Assembly: GCF_004345705.1 (NCBI RefSeq)
Contig: NZ_SLWV01000022.1
Location: 1 to 64,000 of the forward strand
Direction of reading: 5' to 3'
Length of the DNA stretch: 64,000 bases
Source: Marinisporobacter balticus
GTDB taxonomy: Bacteria; Bacillota; Clostridia; Peptostreptococcales; Thermotaleaceae
The notes under the pieces are model-generated. The model was given only the letters and a program-made list of their open reading frames with translations, was not told where the DNA came from and made no database searches. The position numbers and the translations under genes are program-made. Below are positions 37,137-47,505 of the stretch, piece after piece. The stretch's first letter is position 1, and every line of letters starts with the position of its first letter.

Positions 37137-38603
37137 TTATTTTTTATGTATTTTTGCCATATTCCACAGTTCATCCATCTCTTTTAAAGACATTTCTTCC
37201 AATTTTTCCCCATTTTTTTCTGCCGTTGTTTCAATAAATTCAAATCTATGGATAAATTTTTTGATTGTAACATTTAACGCCAATTCTGGATCTACTTTTA
37301 AAAATCTTGCTACATTTACAACAGAAAAAATGAGATCTCCTAGTTCTTCTTTTATTTTGACACGTTCCCCTGTATTATATACCTCTAGAAGTTCACCTAG
37401 CTCTTCTCTTACCTTTTCTATTGCATCCTCTACATGGTCCCAATCAAACCCAACTTCAGCCGCCTTAGCCTGTATTTTATAGCTTTTCATCAATGCTGGC
37501 AAATGCTTGGGAACCCTTTTAAGTCCTTCTGTATAAGTTTTTACATTTTTTTCTTCTCTTTTTACGGCTTCCCAACTCTTTACTGCACCAGCCGCTGAAT
37601 CCACCGTTATCTCTCCAAATACATGTGGATGTCTGTCTACAAGCTTTTTACATATGCCTTTTACAACATCTTTCATACTAAATTTATCCCGTTCTGAGGC
37701 AAGTAGTGCATGAAATACAATTTGTAATAATAAGTCTCCCAATTCTTCTTCAAGTAAAGTCATGTCCATCTCATCAAGGGCTTCTAAAACTTCATACGTT
37801 TCTTCGATTAGATGTGGTTTCAAACTTTCATGAGTTTGCTTCGCATCCCATGGGCATCCACCTTTTCCTCTTAATTTTTTCATAATCTTTATTAAATCAT
37901 TCATACTATAACTTGCTATCATATCCTCACCAAATTTAGGTATATATATACTTGTTAAATAGTCTAACCATTCTACACGATCTAATTCATAAAGTTTCAT
38001 TGCTTGTACCTTTTCTACATGTGGAATCCCCGCCCCTCTTATGACCACAATAGGATATTCATCAGGATAATATTCCATTAGCTTTAGCTTCATCTCCGAT
38101 GCAACAAACTTGTTATACACCTGGGTGACAATCACATCTGTTTCTACATCAGGAGCCTGCTTGTCCAATTGAAGTCCATCAATGATTTTTAATCCTCCTA
38201 TAGGATCTTTCTTTAGGGTATGAAATATTGCCTCTATGAAACTCACAGAAGGAACAAACTCTAAAATAAACCCTTGTGTCTTTGCACGATCAATCAATAT
38301 TTGTACCGTTACTTCTGCCACGAATGGACTTCCAGGAACAGCATATACTACATCTTCTGATTCTACCATCGTTAAAAGATTTTCTACAATGGCTTTATAC
38401 ACTTCATCAAAATTTTCTTTTTGCTCATAGATTGCATCAAAGCTTTCATATGAAATTTCTTGTTCTTTCAAATAGTCTACTACAGGATGCTTTTCTGTTC
38501 TTAGAAAAACTTTCTTACTCACTTTCATCTTTTCAAAAGCACCGATGGTTAAATACTCTTTGCTTCCTGGTCCTAGACCGATTACTGTAAGTTTGTGTTT
38601 CAT
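37137..38603 (-). CDS. mazG: YabN-type fusion: SAM-dependent methylase-like + MazG pyrophosphohydrolase
   Basis: 488 residues in two parts. Residues 1-220 are a tetrapyrrole-methylase-like fold (VIGLGPGSKEYLTIGA, VYAVPGSPFVAE) of unknown substrate. Residues about 230-488 are MazG with CPWDAKQTHESLKPHLIEET and the metal-binding EELGDLLLQ/EELGDLIF repeats, which hydrolyse non-standard or regulatory nucleoside triphosphates. The fusion is standard for Firmicute YabN. ATG with AAGGAGATG. Between the flippase gene and hup. Confidence 0.94.
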   Translation of the reverse strand: MKHKLTVIGLGPGSKEYLTIGAFEKMKVSKKVFLRTEKHPVVDYLKEQEISYESFDAIYEQKENFDEVYKAIVENLLTMVESEDVVYAVPGSPFVAEVTVQILIDRAKTQGFILEFVPSVSFIEAIFHTLKKDPIGGLKIIDGLQLDKQAPDVETDVIVTQVYNKFVASEMKLKLMEYYPDEYPIVVIRGAGIPHVEKVQAMKLYELDRVEWLDYLTSIYIPKFGEDMIASYSMNDLIKIMKKLRGKGGCPWDAKQTHESLKPHLIEETYEVLEALDEMDMTLLEEELGDLLLQIVFHALLASERDKFSMKDVVKGICKKLVDRHPHVFGEITVDSAAGAVKSWEAVKREEKNVKTYTEGLKRVPKHLPALMKSYKIQAKAAEVGFDWDHVEDAIEKVREELGELLEVYNTGERVKIKEELGDLIFSVVNVARFLKVDPELALNVTIKKFIHRFEFIETTAEKNGEKLEEMSLKEMDELWNMAKIHKK

Positions 38604-38647
38604 CTATTCATCTCCTTAAGGAATTCTTCAAGTTCACCTTTTATTTA

Positions 38648-40264
38648 TTATTTCCTCAGTAGCCCCATCATACCCAACACTTTTGCCATCTTTCTTCCCC
38701 CTGGAATCATTTCAAAATCTTCTTTTGTAATCCCTCCTGTTGTAAGAAGCATCAGTCCATAAATAAGGGCACCCACACCTATGGCTACTACAGTTGTCAA
38801 TTTGTTCCCAAAAACATCTACAAATCGTGTATACACAAAAAGTACAGATATACTCATGGCACTCACAGCAATAACTGGCTTTATGACAAAGTTTGTAACA
38901 CTAAATTTAGTTTTTGTTAACCGTTTTACTGCAAAGAAGTTGAGTATCGCAGCGATTGCATAGGCAGTAACTGTACCAATGGCAGCACCTTTTACATTTA
39001 ACGAAGGTATTCCTGTTAAAAAATAGGTAGCTAATATTTTAAAAATAGACCCTATAAATAAATTGATTACAGGAACCGTAGGTCTTCCTAATCCTTGCAA
39101 TATCCCTGTAAATGTCTGCACCAATGATAAAAAGATCACCCCAATGCCAAGAATAGCTAATGAACCTGCTGCACCAATAGCACTTTCTGGTTTAAGTGGA
39201 AATAGTAAGATCATAATAGGCTTTGCTAAAATTACTAGCCCCATAGCTGCTGGAAGTCCAATTAGGACTGCGATCCTTGTTCCCATTTGAACAGTACTTC
39301 TTACAGTCTTCATATCTCTTCTTTGACTTGCTTCAGATATTGCAGGAACTAAGCTTACAGCCAAACCTACTGTAAGCATTTGCGGAAAGTTAATAAGCGG
39401 TGCAGCAAAACCTGTCAATTGTCCGTATAATCCATTTGCTTCATCAGGAGAAAATCCTATAGCCTGAAGCCTTCTCATAACAATTGTCGCATCAATCATA
39501 TTCATAATAGGTAAAATTGCAGCCCCAATTGTTATCGGAATCGCAATATATAAAATTCTAGTAAGGATTTTTCCAGCAGGCTCTTGTTTTTGAATCGGTC
39601 TTAGGCCAATTTCTTTTAAAATCTTTTTACGTCGCATATAATAAATAAGGATAATCATGAGCGTTCCTGTAATGGCTCCTGCTGCTGCACCAAAAGAAGC
39701 GCCTGCCGCTGCAATTTCTAATCCTTTATTTAATTTATTCAAAAGATAATAAGCCAATAAAAACCCTACAACAGTTCTTCCAAATTGTTCAATAATCTGT
39801 GATATAGCTGTAGGTACCATATCCTGAAGTCCTTGAAAATATCCTCGAAAAGCTGCCATAATCGGTACAAATAATAATGCTGGTGCAATGGCAACCATAG
39901 AAGCACGCGCACCTTCATTCTTCATGAACTTCACAATCATTCCTGATCCAAAAAACAAAATAGCAGATGTAACAATTCCAATTATAAATAACAATGCAAA
40001 AGAAACCTTAAAAATCCTATGCGCACCATATCTATCTCCCACTGCATTTTTCTCCGAAACAAGTTTTGATATAGCCGTTGGAATACCTGCCGTTGATATG
40101 GTTAAAAGGGCAACATAAATAGGATATGAAGTTTGATAATATCCCATTCCTTCACTACCAATCATATTTCCAAGAGGAATTCTAAAGAAAGCCCCCATTA
40201 TTTTTACAATAATGCCTGCCGCCGCCAGAATGGCCGCACCTTTCAAAAATGACTTACTGCTCAT
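38648..40264 (-). CDS. SpoVB/YabM-type MOP-family flippase
   Basis: 538 residues, about 14 membrane spans, polysaccharide-biosynthesis/MurJ-like branch of the MOP superfamily. Starts SKSFLKGAAILAAAGIIVKI and has the family stretch LGNMIGSEGMGYYQ. Members flip lipid-linked cell wall or spore cortex precursors. At this map position (between spoVT and mazG) Bacillus has yabM, a close SpoVB relative; lipid II or a spore polymer are both possible cargoes. GGAGGAAA before ATG. Its own promoter was not identified in the 235-bp gap. Confidence 0.88.
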   Translation of the reverse strand: MSSKSFLKGAAILAAAGIIVKIMGAFFRIPLGNMIGSEGMGYYQTSYPIYVALLTISTAGIPTAISKLVSEKNAVGDRYGAHRIFKVSFALLFIIGIVTSAILFFGSGMIVKFMKNEGARASMVAIAPALLFVPIMAAFRGYFQGLQDMVPTAISQIIEQFGRTVVGFLLAYYLLNKLNKGLEIAAAGASFGAAAGAITGTLMIILIYYMRRKKILKEIGLRPIQKQEPAGKILTRILYIAIPITIGAAILPIMNMIDATIVMRRLQAIGFSPDEANGLYGQLTGFAAPLINFPQMLTVGLAVSLVPAISEASQRRDMKTVRSTVQMGTRIAVLIGLPAAMGLVILAKPIMILLFPLKPESAIGAAGSLAILGIGVIFLSLVQTFTGILQGLGRPTVPVINLFIGSIFKILATYFLTGIPSLNVKGAAIGTVTAYAIAAILNFFAVKRLTKTKFSVTNFVIKPVIAVSAMSISVLFVYTRFVDVFGNKLTTVVAIGVGALIYGLMLLTTGGITKEDFEMIPGGRKMAKVLGMMGLLRK

Positions 40265-40451
40265 TTATTTTCCTCCAATATTCATCTAATTTAAAGTTAC
40301 TAAACAAATCTATTATATCAAACTATATACCATTTGTGCGATTTTATTCCAACTTCATAATTGTAGCGCATTTTGTTATATATAATATGTTTGTTGATTG
40401 ATCGATAATATTCAAACTTAATTGTGCTACATTTTTTCCACATAACACAAA

Positions 40452-40474
40452 AGTAGTAGCCAGTGGCTACTACT
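40452..40474 (-). terminator. Intrinsic terminator of spoVT
   Basis: AGTAGTAGCCA (40452-40462) pairs with 40464-40474, then TTTTG on the minus strand. About 25 bp after the stop codon. Confidence 0.75.
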
Positions 40475-40499
40475 AATATCATATGTATTATTCCTGATT

Positions 40500-41051
40500 T
40501 TATTGTTCCATTTGTTTTCCCAAGAAATTCGCAGCTGTTTCTGCTACTTTTAGTTCTAACTCGCCCACTGGTTTTTCATCATCTTTTGATAAAATTGCAA
40601 CAACACCAATAGCATCTCCTTGTGAAACAATGGGTACAATCACTTGAGAATAATATTTCTCTTCATCTGATCCATCAGATGTTAATGGGTACATATTTTC
40701 TTTTTCATGAATGCTTAATGCTTTTTTTCCCTCCATTGCCTTCTCTAAAGATTTACTTACTCTTTTTTCTAAAAATTCCTTTTTAGATCCTCCTGCTACA
40801 GCAATAATTGTGTCTCTATCTGCTACAACAGCTACATGCCCAAGCGCATCACTTAAAGACTGCGCATATTCCGTTGCAAATTCACTTAATTCTCCAATTG
40901 GAGAATATTTCTTTAGAATTACTTCTCCATCTCTATCGGTAAAGATCTCTAATGGATCCCCTTCTCTAATTCTTAGTGTACGTCTTATTTCTTTTGGAAT
41001 TACTACTCTACCTAAATCGTCAATTCTTCTTACTATTCCTGTTGCTTTCAA
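40500..41051 (-). CDS. spoVT: Stage V sporulation protein T, AbrB-type regulator
   Basis: Forespore transcription regulator of SigG genes. An N-terminal AbrB swapped-hairpin (GIVRRIDDLGRVVIPKEIRR, about 5-50) and a C-terminal GAF domain (to 183). The start codon is TTG at 41049-41051, with GGAGGGAGAAAC just upstream, matching the known MKATGIVRRID beginning. A loose SigG-like pair (GTATA, 18 bp, AATAATA) lies about 85 bp upstream but is not convincing. Flanked by strong terminators, so monocistronic. Confidence 0.96.
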   Translation of the reverse strand: MKATGIVRRIDDLGRVVIPKEIRRTLRIREGDPLEIFTDRDGEVILKKYSPIGELSEFATEYAQSLSDALGHVAVVADRDTIIAVAGGSKKEFLEKRVSKSLEKAMEGKKALSIHEKENMYPLTSDGSDEEKYYSQVIVPIVSQGDAIGVVAILSKDDEKPVGELELKVAETAANFLGKQMEQ

Positions 41052-41171
41052 AGTTTCTCCCTCCTAAATATAATCTACTATTTTCAAAATAATTATTGTA
41101 GACTTATTATTTTACTTATATACTTTTTTTATACATGCATGGTAAATTTTCTAAAACTATTTTATAAAAAA

Positions 41172-41198
41172 AACAATCTGTGCTGTGCACAGATTGTT
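41172..41198 (-). terminator. Intrinsic terminator of the prsA-like gene
   Basis: 12-bp perfect stem (41172-41183 with 41187-41198) overlapping the stop codon, then eight T residues on the minus strand. Confidence 0.93.
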
Positions 41199-42147
41199 AC
41201 TTTATTTTTTCAGGAAACTTTTCAATTTTTAGATCTTTTTTTATTGCATCTAATTGATCCACAATTTTCTTTTGAATCATATCCATTCTTATTTTTTCTT
41301 TTACATCTTCAAATTTTATTGTATCCCCTTTAATAATATGATAGCCAAATTGTGTTTTTACTGGATCACTTACTTCTCCTGGCTTTAAAGAAAAAGCAAC
41401 TGCTTCAAATTCTGGTACCATCATACCTTTTCCAAAAATGCCTAAATCCCCACCATTCATAGCAGAACCTGGATCTTTTGAAAATTCCTTTGCAAGTTTT
41501 CCGAAATCTTCTCCTGATTTGATTCTTTTTAACAGATCTTTTGCTGTTTTTTCATCCTCTACCAAAATATGACTTGCTTTTGTTTGATCTTTTGTATAAA
41601 CAGCCTCATTTTTCTTATAGTCCGCTTCTAATTTTTTGTCTGTTAGCTTTAAATCTTCTATCATTTTCTGTTGGAACTTATTTACATACATATCTGTTTT
41701 TATCTGATTTTTGACAAAACTTTCATCTATGCCATTTTCTTCTAAAAACTTCTTGGCTTCTGTTTGATCTTTCATACTTTCTTTATAATTTTCATATTGT
41801 TTTTCAATTTCTTTATCACTCACTACAATTTTCTTATCTTGCATATATTTCACAATGGCTTCTTCATCAATCATCTGGTCTAAAACTTTTTCTTGAACTG
41901 CTTGCAAATACGTCTTACCATTCATGTCCATACTCCAGATCTTTTCTCCGTATTGCTCCTCAATATTCTTTTTGATTAAAATCAATTTTTTATTATATGC
42001 CTCTAACCCAATTACTTGCTCCCCCACTTTAGCAACTACATCTTTTTCATTCATACTTGTAGCTTTGTTCGTACATCCTACTGCAAAAATCATTACGAAT
42101 ACGAGTACTACAACTATAAAAATTTTTGATTTTATAAATTTCATCAT
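41197..42147 (-). CDS. prsA: PrsA-like foldase lipoprotein (parvulin-type PPIase)
   Basis: Extracytoplasmic folding factor. The signal peptide ends in FAVGCTNKA, giving a lipid-anchored protein. An N-terminal SurA-like helical region is followed by a parvulin rotamase (about 190-280: [41 protein letters not shown]). 316 residues. Two adjacent ATG codons are possible; the second has better spacing to GAGAGG. Lies 55 bp after mfd in the same direction. Confidence 0.9.
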   Translation of the reverse strand: MMKFIKSKIFIVVVLVFVMIFAVGCTNKATSMNEKDVVAKVGEQVIGLEAYNKKLILIKKNIEEQYGEKIWSMDMNGKTYLQAVQEKVLDQMIDEEAIVKYMQDKKIVVSDKEIEKQYENYKESMKDQTEAKKFLEENGIDESFVKNQIKTDMYVNKFQQKMIEDLKLTDKKLEADYKKNEAVYTKDQTKASHILVEDEKTAKDLLKRIKSGEDFGKLAKEFSKDPGSAMNGGDLGIFGKGMMVPEFEAVAFSLKPGEVSDPVKTQFGYHIIKGDTIKFEDVKEKIRMDMIQKKIVDQLDAIKKDLKIEKFPEKIK

Positions 42148-42202
42148 ATCCTCTCCCTTGTGTGTCCAAATTTATTCCTAAGCTTTATTATATCTGAAAT
42201 CT

Positions 42203-45200
42203 CTACTTATTGGAACCGCTAATTTTTTCTAAGCATCCTCGGATTTCTTTTATGCGTTGATTCTCAAAATAGTATTTCAATGTTATATGTGGATTGATAC
42301 CCACACTCACTTGTATCCGCTTGCCATAAAATGCAATTACTTCACTAATGACCATAGGATTCATCCTATTTGCTTTATCAAATTCTAATTTCGCATGGGT
42401 TTTTGTTTCTGTTATACGAACAACACCAAGATTTTGCGCCATTGCCTTAATATAAGCAATAGAAATTAAGTTCATCACAGCTTCTGGTAAATTACCAAAT
42501 CGATCTTCAATCTCTTCTTCTAAATCATAAACATCTTGCCCATCTCGAATAGAAGCCATTTTTTTATAAATTTCTAGTCGATGAGTTTCATTCACAATAT
42601 ATTTTGCAGGAATAAAGGCATTTATATGAATCTCTATAGATGTTTCTATAATTTCCTCTATTTTTTCCCCCTTCATTTCTCTTACCGTGTCTTCTAAAAG
42701 TTTACAATATAAATCATATCCAATAGCAGCCATATGCCCATGTTGTTGGCTTCCTAGAAGATTTCCCGCTCCTCTGATTTCTAAGTCGCGCATAGCGATC
42801 TTAAACCCTGATCCAAACTCAGTGAATTCCTTAATGGCTTTTAACCTTTTTTCTGCAATTTCTGTTAAAATCTTATCCTTTTGATACGTGAGATAAGCAT
42901 AAGCTAACCGATTAGATCTACCCACTCTACCTCTTAGCTGATACAGTTGAGAAAGTCCCATTTTATCTGAATCATATATGATGATCGTATTCACATTAGA
43001 TATATCTAATCCTGTTTCAATAATCGTTGTACAAATTAAAATATCATATTCTCCATTCATAAAATCTAACATGATATTTTCTAGTTCCCGTTCACTCATT
43101 TGTCCATGCCCAACAGCAATTTTTGCTTCTGGTACTAGTTTTCTTATTTTCGAAGCCATCTGCTCGATTCCTTTTACCCGATTAAATACAAAATAAACTT
43201 GACCCCCTCTACTCATCTCTTTGATAATTGCATCGCTTATAATTTCATCATTATATTCTAAAACGTAAGTCTGTACTGGATATCTTTCCTCTGGCGGATC
43301 TTCAATCACACTCATATCCCTAAGCCCGATAAGTGACATATGCAGTGTCCTAGGAATAGGTGTCGCTGTTAAGGTAAGCACATCTACATTTTTCCGAAGT
43401 TGCTTCAATGACTCTTTATGCTGCACCCCAAATCTTTGTTCCTCATCAATAATCAATAATCCTAGATCTTTAAAAGTTACATCTTTAGAAATAATGCGAT
43501 GCGTTCCTATGAGAATATCTACCGCCCCTGCACGAGCCTTTTTTAAAATTTCATTCTGCTCCTTTTCTGTTTTAAATCTGCTTAACATTTCTATTGTAAT
43601 TGGAAATTGTGCAAATCTTTGCATGAAGGTATTGTAATGCTGCTGTGCAAGAATAGTGGTAGGTACTAAGATGGCTGCTTGCTTTCCCTCCATTACACAT
43701 TTAAAAACACCTCTTATGGCAACTTCTGTTTTTCCATACCCCACATCCCCACAGAGCAATCGATCCATAGGAACAGATCTTTCCATATCTTCTTTTAATT
43801 CTTTTATACATCTAATCTGATCGGGTGTTTCTTCATAAGGAAAATCATCTTCAAACTGCGCCTGCCAAGGTGTATCTTTTCCAAAAACATATCCTTTTGT
43901 CGTTTGTCTTATTGCATTTAATCGAAGTAGCTCTTTCGCCATATCTACAATGGCACCCTTCACCTTTGCCTTTGTTTTCTTCCATTCCGTTCCACCTAAT
44001 TTGTTTAATTTTGTAGTTCCCCCATCAGACCCAATGTATTTTTGTACCAGATCCATTTGTTCAATCGGTACGTATAATAAATCCGCTCCTGAATATTTTA
44101 ATTTTAAGTAATCTTTTTTAGCCCTTTCTAATTTTAGTTGTTCTACCCCTATGTATTTCCCTACACCATGATTTTCATGCACAACATAATCCCCAACCTT
44201 TAAGTCCATAAAAGATTTAATAGGCCGCCCATCTTTTCTCCTTTTGTTCACTTTTTTCTTTTTATATGTTCCAAAAATTTCATTCTCTGCAATAACCAAA
44301 AATTTGTTCGAAATATATTCAAAACCCTTCATAAGATTTCCTTGAAGAATAAAAATTTGCCCTGATTGAATTTTTTCATCCATGTTCTGCAAATAATTAC
44401 ATTCAATTTTTTCTTCTTTTAAACTTTCTTCTAATCTTTTTGCTCTTTCTTTTGTACCACAAAGAAGAATGGTTTTATATCCTCTGTATTTAAAGTTTTT
44501 TAACTCTGCTGCAAATAAATCTATTTTCCCATGGAAAGTTTGTGCCATTCTAGACGAAAAATTAACAATATGCTTCGGTGTAAAGGATGGATTATTTTTG
44601 GGTAAACTACTTAAGGCAAAAACATGTCGTTTCTTAATTTTAAGTAAAAATGTTTCATAATCGAGCATCAAATTTATTTGTGATGGAAGCACTTCTCCCT
44701 TTTCTAGTAGTCCTTTGAAAGTTTGTCCAATTTCTTTAAATGCTGTATCTGCCCTTTCTTTTACCCGAGATGGTTCGTCCATAAAAACAAGTGCATCCTC
44801 TTCTAAATAATCTATCAGATCTTCTAGTTTTTCGTAATAATAATTTAAATAATTTTCAAATCCTTTAGGATAATTTTGATTCTCTAGTTCCTCAATAAAT
44901 AGATTTAAATTTTCTTTTAATCTCGTTAAGCTTTCTCCTTTTAATTTTTTTGCATGTTTTTGTAAATCCTGTTTTATTTTTTCTATGGCTTTTTTCTTTA
45001 ACTTTCCATAAAATAATATTTCTTTCGCTGGATATACATCTACTTCTCTTAATTTCTCCAAGGATAATTGAGAATAAATATCGAAGCTTCTAATAGAATC
45101 TATCTCATTGTCAAAAAGTTCTATTCGGTAAGGGTTTTCAGAAGTAACAGGAAAGAAATCTATAATGCCTCCCCTAATACTGAATTGCCCCTTTGCTTCT

Positions 45201-45706
45201 ACCATATCTACTCTTTCATATCCTGATAAAATAAAATTATTTACTATTTTCTCTAGTTCAACCGTTTCGCCATAGCTTAACTTTGTAAAGTTTTCACAAA
45301 AATAAGCTTTTGGCATTTTTTTATATAATAAGCTATCAATAGAAGCCACTACAATACATTTTTCCCCTTTAGCCATTTGAATGGTTGTATTTAATCTCTC
45401 TTCAAGTCCTTGATGGCTATACGCATCATAATTATAAAAAACCAATTCTGCTGCAGGATATTGATAATTTTTATTTTTCATAAAAAGCTTTAGATCTTCA
45501 TAAATTTTTTTGGATTGATACGCATTATAAGTCACAATGAGACACTGTTTATGCGCCGACTGATTCAAGGCAAATACAATATGCGCAATCTGGGAATCTA
45601 ATAGTCCATGAATCATTGTAGGACTCAAGTTCTTTTCCAAGCTATATTTTATTTGTTCATATTCTTTTGAACCTACCAATCCTTGTACAAATATATTTGT
45701 CTGCAA
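42203..45706 (-). CDS. mfd: Transcription-repair coupling factor
   Basis: Removes RNA polymerase stalled at DNA lesions and recruits UvrA. About 1167 residues: UvrB-like N-terminal module (YQYPAAELVFYNYDAYSHQ), RNA polymerase-interacting domain (KVGDYVVHENHGVGKYIG), RecG-like translocase with Walker A GDVGYGKTE, DEEQ box and TRG region, and C-terminal D7. The frame starts earlier at 45724, but that TTG precedes the AAGGG ribosome site; the TTG at 45704-45706 with about 10 bases spacing is more likely. Between pth and the prsA-like gene, as expected. Confidence 0.96.
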   Translation of the reverse strand: MQTNIFVQGLVGSKEYEQIKYSLEKNLSPTMIHGLLDSQIAHIVFALNQSAHKQCLIVTYNAYQSKKIYEDLKLFMKNKNYQYPAAELVFYNYDAYSHQGLEERLNTTIQMAKGEKCIVVASIDSLLYKKMPKAYFCENFTKLSYGETVELEKIVNNFILSGYERVDMVEAKGQFSIRGGIIDFFPVTSENPYRIELFDNEIDSIRSFDIYSQLSLEKLREVDVYPAKEILFYGKLKKKAIEKIKQDLQKHAKKLKGESLTRLKENLNLFIEELENQNYPKGFENYLNYYYEKLEDLIDYLEEDALVFMDEPSRVKERADTAFKEIGQTFKGLLEKGEVLPSQINLMLDYETFLLKIKKRHVFALSSLPKNNPSFTPKHIVNFSSRMAQTFHGKIDLFAAELKNFKYRGYKTILLCGTKERAKRLEESLKEEKIECNYLQNMDEKIQSGQIFILQGNLMKGFEYISNKFLVIAENEIFGTYKKKKVNKRRKDGRPIKSFMDLKVGDYVVHENHGVGKYIGVEQLKLERAKKDYLKLKYSGADLLYVPIEQMDLVQKYIGSDGGTTKLNKLGGTEWKKTKAKVKGAIVDMAKELLRLNAIRQTTKGYVFGKDTPWQAQFEDDFPYEETPDQIRCIKELKEDMERSVPMDRLLCGDVGYGKTEVAIRGVFKCVMEGKQAAILVPTTILAQQHYNTFMQRFAQFPITIEMLSRFKTEKEQNEILKKARAGAVDILIGTHRIISKDVTFKDLGLLIIDEEQRFGVQHKESLKQLRKNVDVLTLTATPIPRTLHMSLIGLRDMSVIEDPPEERYPVQTYVLEYNDEIISDAIIKEMSRGGQVYFVFNRVKGIEQMASKIRKLVPEAKIAVGHGQMSERELENIMLDFMNGEYDILICTTIIETGLDISNVNTIIIYDSDKMGLSQLYQLRGRVGRSNRLAYAYLTYQKDKILTEIAEKRLKAIKEFTEFGSGFKIAMRDLEIRGAGNLLGSQQHGHMAAIGYDLYCKLLEDTVREMKGEKIEEIIETSIEIHINAFIPAKYIVNETHRLEIYKKMASIRDGQDVYDLEEEIEDRFGNLPEAVMNLISIAYIKAMAQNLGVVRITETKTHAKLEFDKANRMNPMVISEVIAFYGKRIQVSVGINPHITLKYYFENQRIKEIRGCLEKISGSNK

Positions 45707-45741
45707 AACACTCACACCCTTCAATTACTTACAACACCACA

Positions 45742-45764
45742 AGCCCAGATGCATGGTCTGGGCT
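45742..45764. other. Intercistronic stem-loop between pth and mfd
   Basis: AGCCCAGA (45742-45749) pairs with TCTGGGCT (45757-45764). No T run on the minus strand, so more likely an mRNA processing or stabilising hairpin than a terminator. Confidence 0.5.
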
Positions 45765-45790
45765 ATTTGAAAGTTCTATTTATTTTCTTA

Positions 45791-46348
45791 TTAACCATTA
45801 TATCTATTCATCGCGATTTCTATTCCTGCCTTTATGAGTACCTCTACAGCTTCTGCTGCATTCTTTATAGTTTGGTCAACAAATGCTCTTTCTTCCTTTT
45901 CAAATTTGCCCAATACATAGTCTGCTAAATTCCCATGTTTCTGCTTTCCTATGCCGATTCTTACCCTTGGAAATTGATCGGATACAATTTCATAAAGAAT
46001 AGATTTCATCCCATTATGCGTTCCAGCACTTCCTTTTTTTCTAATCCTCAATTTTCCTACCTCTGTATCTATGTCATCATAGATCACGATCAAATCATCC
46101 ATATCTAGCTTATAAAAGTTTACAATTTCACGTATACTTCGCCCGCTTAAATTCATATATGTTTGTGGCTTTACCAATAAAACTTTTTCATTATGAATGG
46201 TACCTTCACCGATTACTGCTTTATATTTTACTTTATTCATAGAAATATCATTTTTATAAGCCAAACAATCTATCGTGTCAAATCCCACATTATGTCTTGT
46301 TCCCACATATTCTCTTCCTGGATTTCCCAGACCTACAATTACAAACAT
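45791..46348 (-). CDS. pth: Peptidyl-tRNA hydrolase
   Basis: Frees tRNA from prematurely released peptidyl-tRNA. 185 residues from the ATG at 46346-46348, giving the family start MFVIVGLGNPGREY; catalytic His19 in TRHNVGFD; further motifs KPQTYMNLSG and DDIDTEVGKLRIRKKGSAGTHNG. Upstream in-frame ATG codons exist but collide with the AAAGG ribosome site. Followed closely by mfd, preceded by prs with its own terminator, as in Bacillus apart from missing ctc. Confidence 0.96.
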   Translation of the reverse strand: MFVIVGLGNPGREYVGTRHNVGFDTIDCLAYKNDISMNKVKYKAVIGEGTIHNEKVLLVKPQTYMNLSGRSIREIVNFYKLDMDDLIVIYDDIDTEVGKLRIRKKGSAGTHNGMKSILYEIVSDQFPRVRIGIGKQKHGNLADYVLGKFEKEERAFVDQTIKNAAEAVEVLIKAGIEIAMNRYNG

Positions 46349-46512
46349 TTCATGCATCCTTTCCCATTTATACAATTTCTATACAGATAAAAAAATTCAT
46401 ACGCTGCTACTATATAGCTTCTCAAAAAAGTTCAAACCAGCTATTGCTATTTCCTAACTTTTTTCATAATCTCTAGATTATTATAACATATATTAAATTA
46501 TGTTATTATAAA

Positions 46513-46540
46513 AAAAAAGTGGAGAAGTTCTCCACTTTTT
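46513..46540 (-). terminator. Intrinsic terminator of glmU-prs
   Basis: GTGGAGAA (46519-46526) pairs with TTCTCCAC (46528-46535), with A and T runs outside, directly after the prs stop. Confidence 0.9.
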
Positions 46541-47488
46541 TTAATCAAATAATCTACTTACAGATATATTCTCATAGATTCTTCTAATTGCTTCTGCAAA
46601 AATAGAAGCTACTGATAGCGTTTTAATATTCTCTATCTTTTTCTCCTCTGGTAAAAGAATTGTATCTAGGACAATAAGCTCTTTTATAACCGAGTTTTCA
46701 ATACGTTCCATAGCAGGTCCTGATAAAACCGGATGGGTACAACATGCATATACTTCTTTTGCACCAAAGTCTTTTAACGCTTTTGCCCCATTTGTAATGG
46801 TTCCAGCTGTATCGATCATATCATCTATCAATATAACATTTTTTCCTTCTATATCTCCAATGATATTCATTACTTCTGAAACATTTGCTTTTGGTCTTCT
46901 CTTATCAATAATCGCAATTTGTGTATCTAATATATTTGCAAAATTTCTAGCTCTTGTAACACTTCCAAGGTCAGGGGACACAATTACCAGATCTTCTAAT
47001 TGAAGCTCCTTAAAGTATTTTGCCAAAATAGGCACCCCTAAAAGATGATCTACTGGAATATTGAAATATCCTTGAATTTGTGCAGCATGTAGATCCATTG
47101 TCAGTACACGATCTGCTCCTGCAGAAGTAATAAGGTCTGCCACAAGCTTTGCAGTAATTGGATCTCTAGCTTTTGCTTTTCTATCTTGTCTTGCATAACC
47201 ATAATAAGGAATAACTGCTGTTATTCTACCTGCAGAAGCACGTTTTAATGCATCAATCATAATCAGTAATTCCATAAGATTTCTATTTACTGGCGCGCAA
47301 GTAGATTGCACAACAAATACATCTGCACCTCTAACTGTTTCTTTAATATTAACAGCAATTTCTCCATCACTAAAAGAACCTACTTCAGCATCTCCTAAAG
47401 TTACACCTAAATCCTCACAGATCTTAAGCGCTAGGTCTTTACTTGAATTTCCAGCAAAAACCTTTATCTCTTGTCCATTAATATTCAT
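46541..47488 (-). CDS. prs: Ribose-phosphate pyrophosphokinase
   Basis: Makes PRPP from ribose 5-phosphate and ATP for purine, pyrimidine, NAD, His and Trp synthesis. 315 residues, class I. Motifs: [19 protein letters not shown], the ATP/metal region [13 protein letters not shown], catalytic-loop [11 protein letters not shown] and the PRPP loop [19 protein letters not shown] ahead of ATG. 17 bp after glmU, so co-transcribed. Links functionally to purR upstream, which senses PRPP. Confidence 0.97.
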   Translation of the reverse strand: MNINGQEIKVFAGNSSKDLALKICEDLGVTLGDAEVGSFSDGEIAVNIKETVRGADVFVVQSTCAPVNRNLMELLIMIDALKRASAGRITAVIPYYGYARQDRKAKARDPITAKLVADLITSAGADRVLTMDLHAAQIQGYFNIPVDHLLGVPILAKYFKELQLEDLVIVSPDLGSVTRARNFANILDTQIAIIDKRRPKANVSEVMNIIGDIEGKNVILIDDMIDTAGTITNGAKALKDFGAKEVYACCTHPVLSGPAMERIENSVIKELIVLDTILLPEEKKIENIKTLSVASIFAEAIRRIYENISVSRLFD

Positions 47489-47505
47489 TTGTAAGCCTCC
47501 CTAAA

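Noticed and set aside
40982..41196. SigG promoter upstream of spoVT
   Set aside because: Only a loose match (GTATA, 18 bp, AATAATA) in very AT-rich sequence; not strong enough to list as a feature.
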